NCBI GenBank assembly: GCA_003104995.1 | Contig: PQAO01000020.1 | Coordinates: forward strand, 38,665 to 102,664 | DNA from: Dehalococcoidia bacterium | GTDB taxonomy: Bacteria; Chloroflexota; Dehalococcoidia; Tepidiformales; Tepidiformaceae | DNA length: 64,000 nucleotides | Reading direction: 5' to 3' | The notes under the pieces: model-generated | What the model saw: the letters and a program-made list of their open reading frames with translations, nothing else | The model's database searches: none | What the model was told of the DNA's origin: nothing | Shown here: one piece after another, positions 1 through 8,028 of the stretch | How the letters are laid out: each line of letters opens with the position of its first letter | Numbering within the stretch: position 1 is the stretch's first letter | Position numbers and translations under genes: made by a program

Positions 1-1
1 A

Positions 2-472
2 AACGTGTGGGTGACCGATACCGGCAACGACCGCATCCAGGTATTCACCCTCGATGGCCAGTTCGTGCGCACCATCGGGTCCTCTGGCAGCGGGCCCGGC
101 CAGTTCGATGAACCGGTCGGCATCGACATCGGGCCCGATGGCGCGATCTACGTGGCCGACATGTACAACAGTCGTGTCCAGGTGCTCAATCCAGACGGCA
201 CCTACCGGGCCCAGTTCACGGTCGAAGGCTGGGGCGGCATCGAGGTGAACGACAAGCCGTACCTCCGCGTCCTCTCGGATGGCCGGGTGGCAGCCAGTGT
301 TCCATCGCTGAACCTCGTCCGGATCCTCGGCGCCGATGGCGCCCTCAGCGCGACCATCTCCTCCGAGTCCGAACCGCTAAACCGCCCTTATGGGATGGTT
401 GAATCTGCCGATGGTAAGCTCTGGATAGCCGAGGGCGGCGCTGCCCGGCTCCGGCTGTTCGACATTCCCTGA
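2..472 (+). CDS. NHL-repeat beta-propeller protein, 3' part
   Basis: The reading frame is open to the left window edge, so only the C-terminal 156 or so residues are seen. They hold NHL-type repeats: blocks with the pattern VTDTGNDRIQVF, VADMYNSRVQVL and IAEGGAARLRLF at roughly 40-60 residue spacing, separated by DG turns. Such repeats fold as blades of a beta-propeller, usually in extracytoplasmic or binding proteins. The GTG near the left edge could be read as a start, but the first residues are already inside a repeat, so a longer protein is likely. It is followed after 14 bases by the flippase-like gene and probably shares its transcript. No catalytic role can be assigned. Confidence 0.8.
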   Translation, partial: NVWVTDTGNDRIQVFTLDGQFVRTIGSSGSGPGQFDEPVGIDIGPDGAIYVADMYNSRVQVLNPDGTYRAQFTVEGWGGIEVNDKPYLRVLSDGRVAASVPSLNLVRILGADGALSATISSESEPLNRPYGMVESADGKLWIAEGGAARLRLFDIP

Positions 473-486
473 TCACAGGCGGTCCC

Positions 487-1488
487 GTGCTCCGTTCCAT
501 CCGCTTCTGGGCCAGCCTGGTCATCAGCCTCATCTTCATCGCGCTCTTCCTGCGCGCCACGCATCCGCGAGACCTGGCCTCCGCCCTCGAACAGGCCAGC
601 TACTGGTGGCTCATCCCCGGCACCGCCGTGCTCTTTGTCGCCATCGCGGCGCGCTGCATGCGCTGGTCGATCCTGATGCGCCCGGTGGCGCCGTTGAGCC
701 CGGCCAGGCTCTTCCCCTACGCGATCATCGGCTACATGGCGAACAACCTCTTGCCGGCGCGGGCCGGCGAACTCGTGCGCGCTTATGTGCTTGGCGACCG
801 CGAGGGCGTCTCCAAGATGGGCACCTTCGGCACGATCGCTGTCGAGCGCCTCTTCGACGGGGTCACGCTCGTCCTGATGCTACTCATCGCCGGTTCGATC
901 GTAGGGTTCGAGGACAGCAAGCTACGCGCCATCGCGGTGGCTTCGACCATCCTGTTTGTGATAGCCCTCGCGGCCTTCTACGTCCTTACGCTGAATGAAG
1001 AGCGCGCCAAGCGCGTCATCCATTTCTTCCTGCGGGTCCTTCCTGAGCGATTCGAACACCAGGCTGAAGCCATGGCCGACTCCCTGGTTGGGAGCCTGCG
1101 CTCGGTCCACGACTGGCGGCCACTGGTCCTGGTGGTGCTCCTCAGTGGGACCGCATGGACCATCGAGGCTGCCGCCTACGCGGTCATCGGCCAGGGATTC
1201 AATATGGACGTGAACTTCGGCCACTATGCCCTGCTGCTCGCCGCTGCCAACCTGGCCATCATCATCCCCACCTTCTTCGGTGGAACGGGTCCGTTCGAGT
1301 GGGCGGCGAAGCTCGTGCTGGTCGGCGCCGGCGTGGCCGATAACGTCGCCGGCGCCTTTTCCATCGTCGCCCACGGCGTGATCCTCATCCCCACCACCGT
1401 CCTTGGGCTGATCCTCCTCTGGAGCTACGGCGTGTCATTCAAGCGCATCACCAACGTCGAAGTCGACGAGCAGGGGGTGGTCCCGTGA
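487..1488 (+). CDS. Flippase-like integral membrane protein (LPG synthase TM / UPF0104 family)
   Basis: A 333-residue protein with about eight hydrophobic segments. It carries family hallmarks: NNLLPARAGE (residues 86-95), a conserved GTIAVERLFDG stretch (115-125) and a C-terminal FGGTGPFEW region. Members related to the MprF membrane domain move or flip lipid-linked substrates; the soluble lysyl-transferase domain of MprF is absent, so aminoacylation of phosphatidylglycerol is not implied. GTG start. Its stop overlaps the start of the next gene by 4 bases (GTGA), indicating translational coupling with the FAD oxidoreductase. Such pairs often lie in glycan or isoprenoid-lipid loci, but the substrate here is unknown. 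Confidence 0.82.
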   Translation: MLRSIRFWASLVISLIFIALFLRATHPRDLASALEQASYWWLIPGTAVLFVAIAARCMRWSILMRPVAPLSPARLFPYAIIGYMANNLLPARAGELVRAYVLGDREGVSKMGTFGTIAVERLFDGVTLVLMLLIAGSIVGFEDSKLRAIAVASTILFVIALAAFYVLTLNEERAKRVIHFFLRVLPERFEHQAEAMADSLVGSLRSVHDWRPLVLVVLLSGTAWTIEAAAYAVIGQGFNMDVNFGHYALLLAAANLAIIIPTFFGGTGPFEWAAKLVLVGAGVADNVAGAFSIVAHGVILIPTTVLGLILLWSYGVSFKRITNVEVDEQGVVP

Positions 1489-2819
1489 GGGTTGGGATTG
1501 TCGGTGCTGGCGTTGCCGGGCTCGCCGCGGCCCGTGTCCTCCGCGCGCGCGGCCACCAGGTCACCATCTTCGAAGGCCGCGAGGAAGTTGGCGGTCAGGT
1601 CGTCACGTTCCCGGTCGGCGGCGAAGAACTTGAGTGTTTCTACCACCACATCTTTACGAACGACACCGCCGTCATCCGCTACATCGAAGACCTCGGCCTC
1701 CTCGAACACCTGAAGTGGATCGAGCCGCGCAACGCACACTTCGTCAAGGGCAGGATGTATCCCTTCGTCACTCCGCTCGACCTGCTGAAGTTCACCGCGA
1801 TTCCCCTCGTCAGCCGGGTGCGCCTGGGCCTGGCGGCACTCTGGCTGCGGCGGCGCAAGGACGGCCTCACTCGCTACGAAGGAGTTACCGCCCGCGAGTG
1901 GATGCAGAAGGCAGTCGGGAAGAAGGCGTTTGATGCGTTCTGGGGCGCGCTCCTGCGCGGCAAGTTCGCCGATCAGGCCGATAACGTCGGCATGGTCTGG
2001 CTCTGGAACAAGGTGTATCTCCGCTTCTCCTCCCGGAAAGGTGGCGGCTCGAAAGAGTCCCTCGGCTACCTGGAAGGTTCGTTCAAGCGCTACTACCGGA
2101 CGCTCGCTGACCGCCTGGAAGCGGATGGCGTCGCCATCCACCTCAACACCCCGGTCGAGCGCGTGGCAGCCGCTGAAGGCGCCGTGAAGGGCATCGAGGC
2201 GGGCGGCCAATTCCACGAGTTCGACCAGGTGCTCATGACCACCCCGAACATCATCACCATGAAGATCTGCCCGGACCTCCCGGCGGACTACCGCTCGGTG
2301 CTCGAACGGGTGCGCTACCAGTGGGCCACCTGCCTCATCCTCGCCCTCGACCGGCCCCTCACCCCCTATTACTGGCTCTCGATCGGCGATGACCTGCCCT
2401 TCGTGGCCTGCGTCGAACACACGAACTTCATGCCGGTCGAACGGTACGGCGGCAACCACGTGGTCTACCTTTCGAACTACACGCCACCCGGGCATCCGGT
2501 CCTCGACATGGACGCCGAGCAGGTCTTTGCCAGCTACCTCGCCGGCATCAAGAGGCTGAACCCGGCGTTCGACCCTTCGTGGGTGCGCGAGAAATGGTTC
2601 TTCAAAGACCCCGGCGGCCAGCCCGTCATCACCACCAACTACTCCGCGTCCATCCCGGAAATGCGGACCGGCGTCGAAGGGCTCTACCTTTCGAACACCA
2701 CCCAGGTGTACCCCGAGGACCGCGGCCAGAACTACAGCCTCCTCCTCGGCGAGAAGGCCGCGGCCCTGATGGACGAGGACTGGCGAAGAGCTGCCGGTTC
2801 GCAGGACGCCGCTATCTAA
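1485..2819 (+). CDS. FAD-dependent oxidoreductase (amine oxidase / protoporphyrinogen oxidase-like)
   Basis: 444 residues starting with a Rossmann dinucleotide motif, G7-A-G9-VA-G12, followed by the acidic residue of the second strand (IFEGREEVGG) that binds the ribose of FAD. The C-terminal FAD-contact region reads YPEDRGQNYSLLLGEKAA. Overall layout matches the flavin amine oxidase/HemG/phytoene-desaturase superfamily. The protein does not show a UDP-galactopyranose mutase signature that I can recognise. Coupling to the upstream membrane protein and the nearby NHL protein suggests an envelope lipid or glycan pathway rather than haem synthesis; no other haem genes of that step are nearby. Substrate unassigned. 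Confidence 0.8.
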   Translation: MRVGIVGAGVAGLAAARVLRARGHQVTIFEGREEVGGQVVTFPVGGEELECFYHHIFTNDTAVIRYIEDLGLLEHLKWIEPRNAHFVKGRMYPFVTPLDLLKFTAIPLVSRVRLGLAALWLRRRKDGLTRYEGVTAREWMQKAVGKKAFDAFWGALLRGKFADQADNVGMVWLWNKVYLRFSSRKGGGSKESLGYLEGSFKRYYRTLADRLEADGVAIHLNTPVERVAAAEGAVKGIEAGGQFHEFDQVLMTTPNIITMKICPDLPADYRSVLERVRYQWATCLILALDRPLTPYYWLSIGDDLPFVACVEHTNFMPVERYGGNHVVYLSNYTPPGHPVLDMDAEQVFASYLAGIKRLNPAFDPSWVREKWFFKDPGGQPVITTNYSASIPEMRTGVEGLYLSNTTQVYPEDRGQNYSLLLGEKAAALMDEDWRRAAGSQDAAI

Positions 2820-3125
2820 GCCGGCTTCCTCAACACACCCCGCACGAGTGGCAGCCGACCGTCCCACACCGCCCGGCGCGAGCGAGGAAATCGCACGTGT
2901 CGTGTTGGTCATGCAGGGAGCTAATTTCCGCCGTCCGCGCCCGGGGGCATCTTCGAGTTCACGGGGCTTTGAAGGCCCGCGGCAGGTGGCACCTCGGCCC
3001 CCGAGCCCCGGGTAAACCCTTGCCAACCTCTGTGAAGAATCTGACAGAACGCCGTAAGAGCCCCTGAAGCCGTGTGAGTTCCCTGCCGTTAACTGAGGTG
3101 TAACCTTGCTGCGGAGAACGTCCAC
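2820..3125. other. Intergenic region without a supported gene
   Basis: About 300 bases between the FAD oxidoreductase and the FlgM-like gene. Open frames that cross it are antisense or off-frame continuations of neighbours and show no family resemblance. The last 100 bases are less GC-rich and probably hold the promoter of the FlgM-like gene; a short 10-base palindrome (AAGCCGGCTT) sits directly after the oxidoreductase stop. No convincing terminator or RNA fold was found by eye. Confidence 0.4.
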
Positions 3126-3431
3126 ATGGCAGACACCAAACCGAAACCAGAATTGACCCGGGCCACGGAGCGTACACCGTTTGATGACCGCACTCGCCGC
3201 GTGATGGAACTTCGCCGACAGATCCGAGAGGGCCAGTACCAGCCCGACCCGGAAGCGATTGCCCGTGCACTGCTGCGCGAGTGGGCGCTGAGCGACGACC
3301 TGTTCGCCGAGCCCGGCGTACCAGAGCCGGCCGATGCGGCCGGCGACTTCCGCGCGGCCGCGGAACGGTTCGTCGTCCGTCCAGGCGCCCGAGACCATGA
3401 CACGCCCGCCCCGGCAGAGCGCACGGCCTGA
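3126..3431 (+). CDS. FlgM-like anti-sigma domain protein, orphan
   Basis: A 101-residue acidic/basic soluble protein. Residues about 22-50 (RTRRVMELRRQIREGQYQ and the following DPEAIARALL) resemble the C-terminal sigma-28-binding helices of FlgM: a repeated RV.EL...I..G.Y..D.E.IA..LL pattern. The remainder is charged and Pro/Ala-rich, as expected of a largely disordered protein. FlgM normally holds FliA until the flagellar hook is complete, but no flagellar or sigma-factor gene is in the window, so the partner is unknown. ATG start with purines upstream (GCGGAGAACG). It converges on the thioesterase gene, 25 bases apart. Assignment rests on a short motif only. Confidence 0.55.
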   Translation: MADTKPKPELTRATERTPFDDRTRRVMELRRQIREGQYQPDPEAIARALLREWALSDDLFAEPGVPEPADAAGDFRAAAERFVVRPGARDHDTPAPAERTA

Positions 3432-3456
3432 CCCGGCGACCGGGCCTGCCCGCGGC

Positions 3457-3858
3457 TTAACCCGGCCGCTTCTGGGCGAGCCGCTGTTCGAACCGCTGCC
3501 GGTCGACCACGAACCGCTGGTGGGTGCCATGGCCCACCTGGTCGATGCCGTCGGTCGCGCTCCATTCGAAGTCGAACCGGCGCCCATCGATGCCGACAAG
3601 TTTGACCTCGGCGGTAACCCGCAGCCCTTCTGGCGTTGCCGCGGTGTGATTGATGACGATCTCCGCGCCCACCGTCATCTGGTCTGGGCCCAGGTGGGGC
3701 GCCATCCACTCGGCGGCCGTCTTCTCGACGAGCGCGCCAAGCGCGGCTGTACTGAAAACATCGGGGGTGCCCGTCACGATGCGGCTGGCGAAGTGCTCCG
3801 GCGCGCAGGCGACTGACTGGCTGGCGGCCGCACCGACTTTCATGTCTTCGACTGGCAT
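3457..3858 (-). CDS. Hotdog-fold thioesterase (fluoroacetyl-CoA thioesterase-like)
   Basis: 133 residues with the layout of the FlK-like hotdog thioesterases: VGAEIVINHTAATPEG followed by VTAEVKLVGIDGRRFDFEWSA and a C-terminal GHGTHQRFVVD segment. The conserved His-Thr (NHTAAT) and the GHGTHxR strand are typical of this group, which hydrolyses small acyl-CoA or protects against toxic acyl-CoA. Start chosen at the ATG giving MPVEDMKVG, 8 bases downstream of a GAGGGGG ribosome-binding site; a second ATG five codons later is possible. A much longer open frame runs upstream on this strand but would cross the RNase P RNA gene and is rejected. It is divergent from rnpB. Confidence 0.75.
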   Translation of the reverse strand: MPVEDMKVGAAASQSVACAPEHFASRIVTGTPDVFSTAALGALVEKTAAEWMAPHLGPDQMTVGAEIVINHTAATPEGLRVTAEVKLVGIDGRRFDFEWSATDGIDQVGHGTHQRFVVDRQRFEQRLAQKRPG

Positions 3859-3926
3859 CCGCGCCCCCTCGAGTGGTGTGCCAGGCGATTCTAACTGCTC
3901 GCGCCAGACAATGCGGCGATTCCTAA

Positions 3927-3955
3927 TCGACAAATTCCCATCCGCAATAGACAAT
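3927..3955 (+). promoter_or_regulatory. Sigma-70-type promoter of rnpB
   Basis: TCGACA, then 17 bases, then GACAAT. The expected initiation point about 7 bases further lands on the first base of the RNase P RNA P1 helix, which supports both the promoter and the RNA 5' end. Confidence 0.6.
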
Positions 3956-3961
3956 GGAGCT

Positions 3962-4320
3962 GGGTCCAGGGGGCCGGGTGACCGCGACGGTCCGCTGTCG
4001 AGGAAAGTCCGGACTCCACCGGGCAGGGTGCCAGGTAACGCCTGGGCGGCGTGAGCCGACGGAAAGTGCAACAGAAACATACCGCCCTTCTTTGGAAGGG
4101 CAAGGGTGAAATGGTGCGGTAAGAGCGCACCGGCGTCCCGGTAACGGGGCGGCCGTGCAAACCCCACCCGGAGCAAGGCCAAATAGGGGAGGAGGGCGCC
4201 CGGCCCGCTACCACTCCCGGGTTGGCTGCTAGAGCGCTGTAGCGATGCGGCGTCGAGAGAGATGGTCACCGTTCTTCCCCGGAAGGACACAGAATCCGGC
4301 TTACAGGCCCGCTGGACCCC
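3962..4320 (+). ncRNA. rnpB: RNase P RNA, bacterial class A
   Basis: The catalytic RNA that matures tRNA 5' ends. The universally conserved core is visible: GAGGAAAGTCCGGACTCC near the 5' end, ACAGAAACATACCGCC after P8/P9, GGGTGAAATGGTGCGGTAAG (P10-P11) and ACAGAATCCGGCTTACAG near the 3' end, the last being the P4 partner. The ends are defined by P1: GGGTCCAGGGGGCC at the 5' end pairs with GGCCCGCTGGACCC at the 3' end with one mismatch. About 359 bases, normal for class A. Open reading frames crossing it on both strands are spurious. The thioredoxin-like gene promoter begins about 20 bases after its 3' end. Confidence 0.96.
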
Positions 4321-4342
4321 CAAATTCCTCCCCACTCGCAGG

Positions 4343-4371
4343 CTGACACCGCGATCGCAGTTCGTTACGAT
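4343..4371 (+). promoter_or_regulatory. Promoter of the thioredoxin-TPR gene
   Basis: CTGACA, 17-base spacer, TACGAT: five of six -35 and four of six -10 bases match consensus. It lies between the RNase P RNA end and the start codon at 4406, and gives a leader of roughly 30 bases containing GGAGATG. Confidence 0.55.
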
Positions 4372-4405
4372 CGAGGGACCAAGACCACGACCCGGAGATG
4401 TCCCC

Positions 4406-5254
4406 ATGCCTGCCACCCAGGCCTACATCGATGTGACTGACGCAACCTTCGCCACCGAAGTGCTGGAACGCTCGAACAGCGTGCCCGTGGTGGTGGATTT
4501 CTGGGCGCCCTGGTGCGGGCCGTGCCGCGTGCTGGGGCCCATCATCGAAAAGGTTGCGGCCGAGAATGCAGGGGCGGTGGTGCTCGCGAAGCTCAACACC
4601 GATGAGAACCCGCGCACCGCGACCGCATACCGCATCCAGGGTATCCCTGCCGTCAAGGCGTTCCGAAACGGCCAGGTGGCCGCCGAATTCACTGGCGCCT
4701 ACCCGGAGCCGCAGGTCCGCGCGTTCTTCGCGAAGATCCTCCCGCAGCCCGAAGAGGCGGTCGCCAGCCAGGCGGAAGAGCTGCTCCGCCGGGGCGATGT
4801 CGCCGGCGCCGAGGCCAGCTACCGCGAAGTCCTGAAGACGCAGCCCTCCAATGCCGACGCCGTGGTCGGGCTGGCCAGCATCCTCATCTCTCGAGGGGAG
4901 AACGAGGCCGCGGAGGACCTCCTCGAACGCGCCCCGGCGGACCGCCGGGCGAAAGTGCTCCGCCACGCCATCTTTCTCGGCGAGTTCGAGACCAAGCACA
5001 GCCAGGAAGACCTCGAAGGGGAGGCTCGCGCCAACCCGCGCGATCCCCGGGCGCGCTACCGGTGGGGCGTCATGCTCGCGGCGAAGGGCCAGTTCGAAGC
5101 GGCCCTCGATGAGCTCATCGAGTCCGTCAGGATCGACCGCAGCTTCGCGGATGGCGCCGCGCGCAAGGCTGTCCTTGCTGTGTTCGACATCCTCGGGCTC
5201 GATTCGGCCCTGACTCGCGAGTACCAGCGGCGGCTATCGAGCGTCCTGTTCTGA
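4406..5254 (+). CDS. cnoX: Thioredoxin-domain TPR protein (CnoX/YbbN-like co-chaperone)
   Basis: 282 residues. Residues 1-110 are a thioredoxin fold with the active-site motif W36-C37-G-P-C40 and the cis-proline loop (IQGIPAVKAF). Residues about 125-282 are helical TPR-like repeats (AEELLRRGDVAGAEASYREV, then ANPRDPRARYRWGVMLAAKG). This two-domain layout is that of CnoX/YbbN, which binds chaperonin or DnaK clients and protects cysteines. E. coli CnoX lacks the full CxxC, whereas here both cysteines are present, so true disulfide chemistry is possible. Start at ATG 4406 (GGAGATG 8 bases upstream); an upstream in-frame extension would overlap the RNase P RNA and is rejected. Confidence 0.85.
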   Translation: MPATQAYIDVTDATFATEVLERSNSVPVVVDFWAPWCGPCRVLGPIIEKVAAENAGAVVLAKLNTDENPRTATAYRIQGIPAVKAFRNGQVAAEFTGAYPEPQVRAFFAKILPQPEEAVASQAEELLRRGDVAGAEASYREVLKTQPSNADAVVGLASILISRGENEAAEDLLERAPADRRAKVLRHAIFLGEFETKHSQEDLEGEARANPRDPRARYRWGVMLAAKGQFEAALDELIESVRIDRSFADGAARKAVLAVFDILGLDSALTREYQRRLSSVLF

Positions 5255-5312
5255 TCGCCTGTAGCGGAGCCGCATTAGACAATCGCGGCAACATAACGGA
5301 GTCCAGGTCCCA

Positions 5313-6398
5313 ATGATCATCCATATGGCCGAAGGCGCGACCATCGACCAGGTCGAGCGCGTAATCAACCGCATCTCCCAGGACTATGGCCTGCGCTGCG
5401 AGACCATCGTCAGCAGCACCACCGTCATCGGCGTCAAGGGCGTCGCGAGCATCGTCGACGAGGGCCGCATCACCGAGCTCCCGGGCGTCGACCGCGTCAT
5501 CCGCATCACCGAGAAGTACAAGGACGCAGCACGTAGCTTCCATAACGAAGATACGATCATCCACGTCGGCGGCCGCGTGCCTGTCGGCGGCGGCAACCTG
5601 ACCTTCTTCGGCGGCCCGTGTGCTATCGAAAACGAGCAGCAGGCGATCGACTCCGCCCGGCTGGCGAAAGCGGCAGGGGTCGACATCCTCCGCGCCTTTC
5701 CCGACAAGTCCCGCACGAGCCCGTATGACTACCGCGGCCTCGATCTGACGAGGGGACTTGAAATCGCAACCGCCATGAAAGCCGATACCGGCCTGCCTAT
5801 TGTGGGAGAGCTCATCGACCTGCGGCACCTCGACGCCTTCCTCGATGCCGGCATGGACGTCATCCAGATTGGGGCGCGCAGCGCCCAGTACTCGCCGCTG
5901 CTCGAGGAGCTCTCGAAGATCGACCGGCCGGTGGTGCTCAAACACGGCTTCGGGAACGACATGAACGAGTGGCTCGCGGCAGCCGCCTACGTGATGTCGG
6001 GAATCGACCGCGAGCGGCGCACGGTGAGCGAAGGCAACAAGAACGTCATCCTCTGCTACCGGGGCATCAAGAGCTTCGAAAGCGAGACGCGGTTTTCCGC
6101 CGATATCTCGATGATCCCGCTCGTCCGCTCAAAGTCCCACCTGCCCTTGATCGCCGATCCGAGCCACAGTTCTGGCGATAAGAAGCTGGTGGAGCGTGTC
6201 ACGTATGGCTTCGTCGCGGCGGGCGCGCACGGCATCGAGTTCGACATCCACTCGAACCCGGCTGAGGCTCTCTGCGATGGCAAGCAGGCCGTGACCCACG
6301 AGGCCGAGCGCATTATCCGCAGCGCCCGCCAGATCCATGCGATGCTCAGTGGCATCGGCATGGAAACCGGCTCCAGCGTGGCGGTCGCCGCGAAGTAA
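5313..6398 (+). CDS. aroF: 3-deoxy-7-phosphoheptulonate synthase (DAHP synthase, type I-beta)
   Basis: 361 residues. It has an N-terminal ferredoxin-like regulatory domain (MIIHMAEGATIDQVERVINR start, to about residue 70) followed by the TIM-barrel catalytic domain. Signatures include FGGPCAIENEQQ (phosphoenolpyruvate and metal binding), AFPDKSRTSPYDYRGL, GARSAQYSPLLEELSKIDRPV, VLKHGFGNDMNEW and LPLIADPSHSSG. It condenses phosphoenolpyruvate and erythrose 4-phosphate, the first step of the shikimate pathway. The N-terminal domain is the type found in Thermotoga and many Gram-positives, where it confers tyrosine/phenylalanine feedback inhibition. It is preceded by CGGAGTCC, a good ribosome-binding site. 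No other aro gene lies next to it. Confidence 0.95.
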   Translation: MIIHMAEGATIDQVERVINRISQDYGLRCETIVSSTTVIGVKGVASIVDEGRITELPGVDRVIRITEKYKDAARSFHNEDTIIHVGGRVPVGGGNLTFFGGPCAIENEQQAIDSARLAKAAGVDILRAFPDKSRTSPYDYRGLDLTRGLEIATAMKADTGLPIVGELIDLRHLDAFLDAGMDVIQIGARSAQYSPLLEELSKIDRPVVLKHGFGNDMNEWLAAAAYVMSGIDRERRTVSEGNKNVILCYRGIKSFESETRFSADISMIPLVRSKSHLPLIADPSHSSGDKKLVERVTYGFVAAGAHGIEFDIHSNPAEALCDGKQAVTHEAERIIRSARQIHAMLSGIGMETGSSVAVAAK

Positions 6399-6487
6399 GT
6401 TCCGGCTGCGAAACCTGCGCGGGCGCATAGCGAAGCGCCACCGCTTCGCCCACCATGTCGCGCTAACCGAACTTCCGGAGGCGCCCC

Positions 6488-7486
6488 ATGGTCCGGCTTA
6501 CCCCTGCCGACGAGTACTTCTACCACCAGATTCCCGAGCCTCTGCCCCAGGTGGCAACGTTCAGCGACCACTGGCGCGAGAGCCTCTTCTTCGTGATGCA
6601 TCCCGAGGGCGAGGAGGGTGATGTCCTCATCCTCACCCTTGCCCATTTCCCCGCGCGCGAAGAGATGGACTCGTTGCAGATGTGCCGTCTCGGGGGGCAA
6701 CTCACCTTCGAGCGTCACGCCCGCCACTATGATGGCGACCCACACACCATGACCGTCGGCCCGGTCCGGATCGACATAACCGAGCCGTACAAGACCGTGA
6801 AACTCTGGGTAGATCCGGCGGAGTCACCGATCGGGCTCGATATCACCTTCACCGCCCGGACGCGGGAGTGCGGCCTCCGCCGGGGCACGATGAAGCGGGG
6901 GAGCGAGACGATCTGGGACCAGAGCCACATGATCCAGTCCGGCCGGTACAACGGCACCTACAGCTTCGGTGGCAAGACCTACGAAGTGCGGGACTGGTGG
7001 GGCCAGCGCGACCACTCCTGGGGCATCCGCAACCACCAGCGCTGCCCGATGTGGATGTGGCTCGCAATCCAGCTTCCTGACGGCATGCTCGGCATCTGGA
7101 ACTGGGAGTACGCCAACGGTCATCGCATCTACCTCGACGGCTACTGGGCCCCCGCCGACATGAGCGACCCGGTCCAGGTAGTGGCCTTCGAACACGACCT
7201 GCACTGGACTGATGCCTCGGGTGCCCGGACGAGCTATGAGCGCGACGGTGCGACCGTTGCGGGCCTGGAAGGCGTGATCACGGCCAGGCTCGAGGATGGG
7301 CAGGAGCTCCGCCTGGAAGGCTCGGGCCGCTGGCACGCGCGGTACGGCCAGCTCGGCGGCCAGGTGAACATGCAACTGCGGGATGCCCATGGGCGTAAGG
7401 GGAATGCCGCCTACGAGATCACCGGCTCCCACCACCACCACTACTTCCCCATCGCCCGGGCCGAGAACCTGCCTCCCGGGGACTGA
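6488..7486 (+). CDS. Calycin-like beta-barrel protein (AttH/hydroxyneurosporene-synthase-like, DUF7064 type)
   Basis: 332 residues, no signal peptide and no membrane segment. It is rich in Trp, Tyr and His with a central DWWGQRDHSWGIRNHQRC stretch, the hallmark of a family of two-barrel lipocalin-like proteins related to AttH and CrtC hydratases. The second half contains WNWEYANGHRIYLDGYW. These proteins bind or hydrate hydrophobic ligands such as carotenoids, steroids or fatty chains; the precise substrate cannot be told. ATG start preceded by CCGGAGGCGCCCC. An inverted repeat (GCGAAGC, 6-base loop, GCTTCGC) lies 40-60 bases upstream and may end the aroF transcript, though no T-tract follows it. 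Confidence 0.6.
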   Translation: MVRLTPADEYFYHQIPEPLPQVATFSDHWRESLFFVMHPEGEEGDVLILTLAHFPAREEMDSLQMCRLGGQLTFERHARHYDGDPHTMTVGPVRIDITEPYKTVKLWVDPAESPIGLDITFTARTRECGLRRGTMKRGSETIWDQSHMIQSGRYNGTYSFGGKTYEVRDWWGQRDHSWGIRNHQRCPMWMWLAIQLPDGMLGIWNWEYANGHRIYLDGYWAPADMSDPVQVVAFEHDLHWTDASGARTSYERDGATVAGLEGVITARLEDGQELRLEGSGRWHARYGQLGGQVNMQLRDAHGRKGNAAYEITGSHHHHYFPIARAENLPPGD

Positions 7487-7559
7487 GGCGGGTGGCAGGG
7501 CCGTCGATCCGGGCGTAAGGTCAAAGGTCATCACCTGAAGTCTAGGATGGGGATTTCGC

Positions 7560-8027
7560 ATGACCACAGAAACCACGGAAGCGCTCGCCGGCCTGCTCGT
7601 CGAGCAGGCGCCAGACGCCGTCATCTTCGCCGGTCCCGATGGCAACATCCAGGTCTGGAACTCCGCGGCGGCGGAGATGTTCGGCTACTCCGAAGCCGAG
7701 GCCATGGGCAAGAACCTTGACATCATCATCCCGGAGCAATTCCGCGATGCGCACTGGAAGGGCTTTGACCGGGCACTCAAGGCCGGCGAGAGCAAATACC
7801 GCGGCCAGTCGCTCCCAACGCGCGCGATGAACGCCAAAGGCGAGCCTTTCTACGTAGAGTTGAGCTTCGCGATTGTGCACGGTCGGGATGGCGCCGTGAT
7901 CGGTGCGCTGGCGCACGCGCGGGACATCAACGACCGGTTCGAAAAGGATCGGGCCAGCCGCCGCCGCATGCGCGAGCTGGAGGAAGAGCTGAAGGCGCTG
8001 AAGGGCGAGGGCGCGGCCCCGGCCTGA
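7560..8027 (+). CDS. PAS-domain protein
   Basis: 155 residues. Residues about 8-125 form one PAS domain: LLVEQAPDAVIFAGPDGNI, VWNSAAAEMFGYSEAEAMGK, then the PAC-like GEPFYVELSFAIVHGRDG. The last 30 residues are a charged helix (RRRMRELEEELKALKGEG) suited to coiled-coil pairing. There is no kinase, GGDEF or DNA-binding output domain, so it likely acts as a stand-alone sensor or partner that signals through the helix. No haem- or flavin-binding motif is obvious. ATG start. It converges on the phosphatase gene with a one-base gap. Confidence 0.85.
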   Translation: MTTETTEALAGLLVEQAPDAVIFAGPDGNIQVWNSAAAEMFGYSEAEAMGKNLDIIIPEQFRDAHWKGFDRALKAGESKYRGQSLPTRAMNAKGEPFYVELSFAIVHGRDGAVIGALAHARDINDRFEKDRASRRRMRELEEELKALKGEGAAPA

Positions 8028-8028
8028 C

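Noticed and set aside
1425..3599. A 724-residue open frame on the minus strand across the FAD oxidoreductase gene
   Set aside because: It is antisense to a clearly conserved gene and low-complexity; GC-rich DNA keeps such frames open by chance.
3457..4416. A 319-residue version of the thioesterase, reading through from the right
   Set aside because: The N-terminal part would be encoded across the RNase P RNA gene; the ATG at 3858 with its ribosome-binding site fits the family length.
6430..6449. A terminator hairpin after aroF (GCGAAGC/GCTTCGC)
   Set aside because: There is no T-tract after it, so I do not list it as a terminator.
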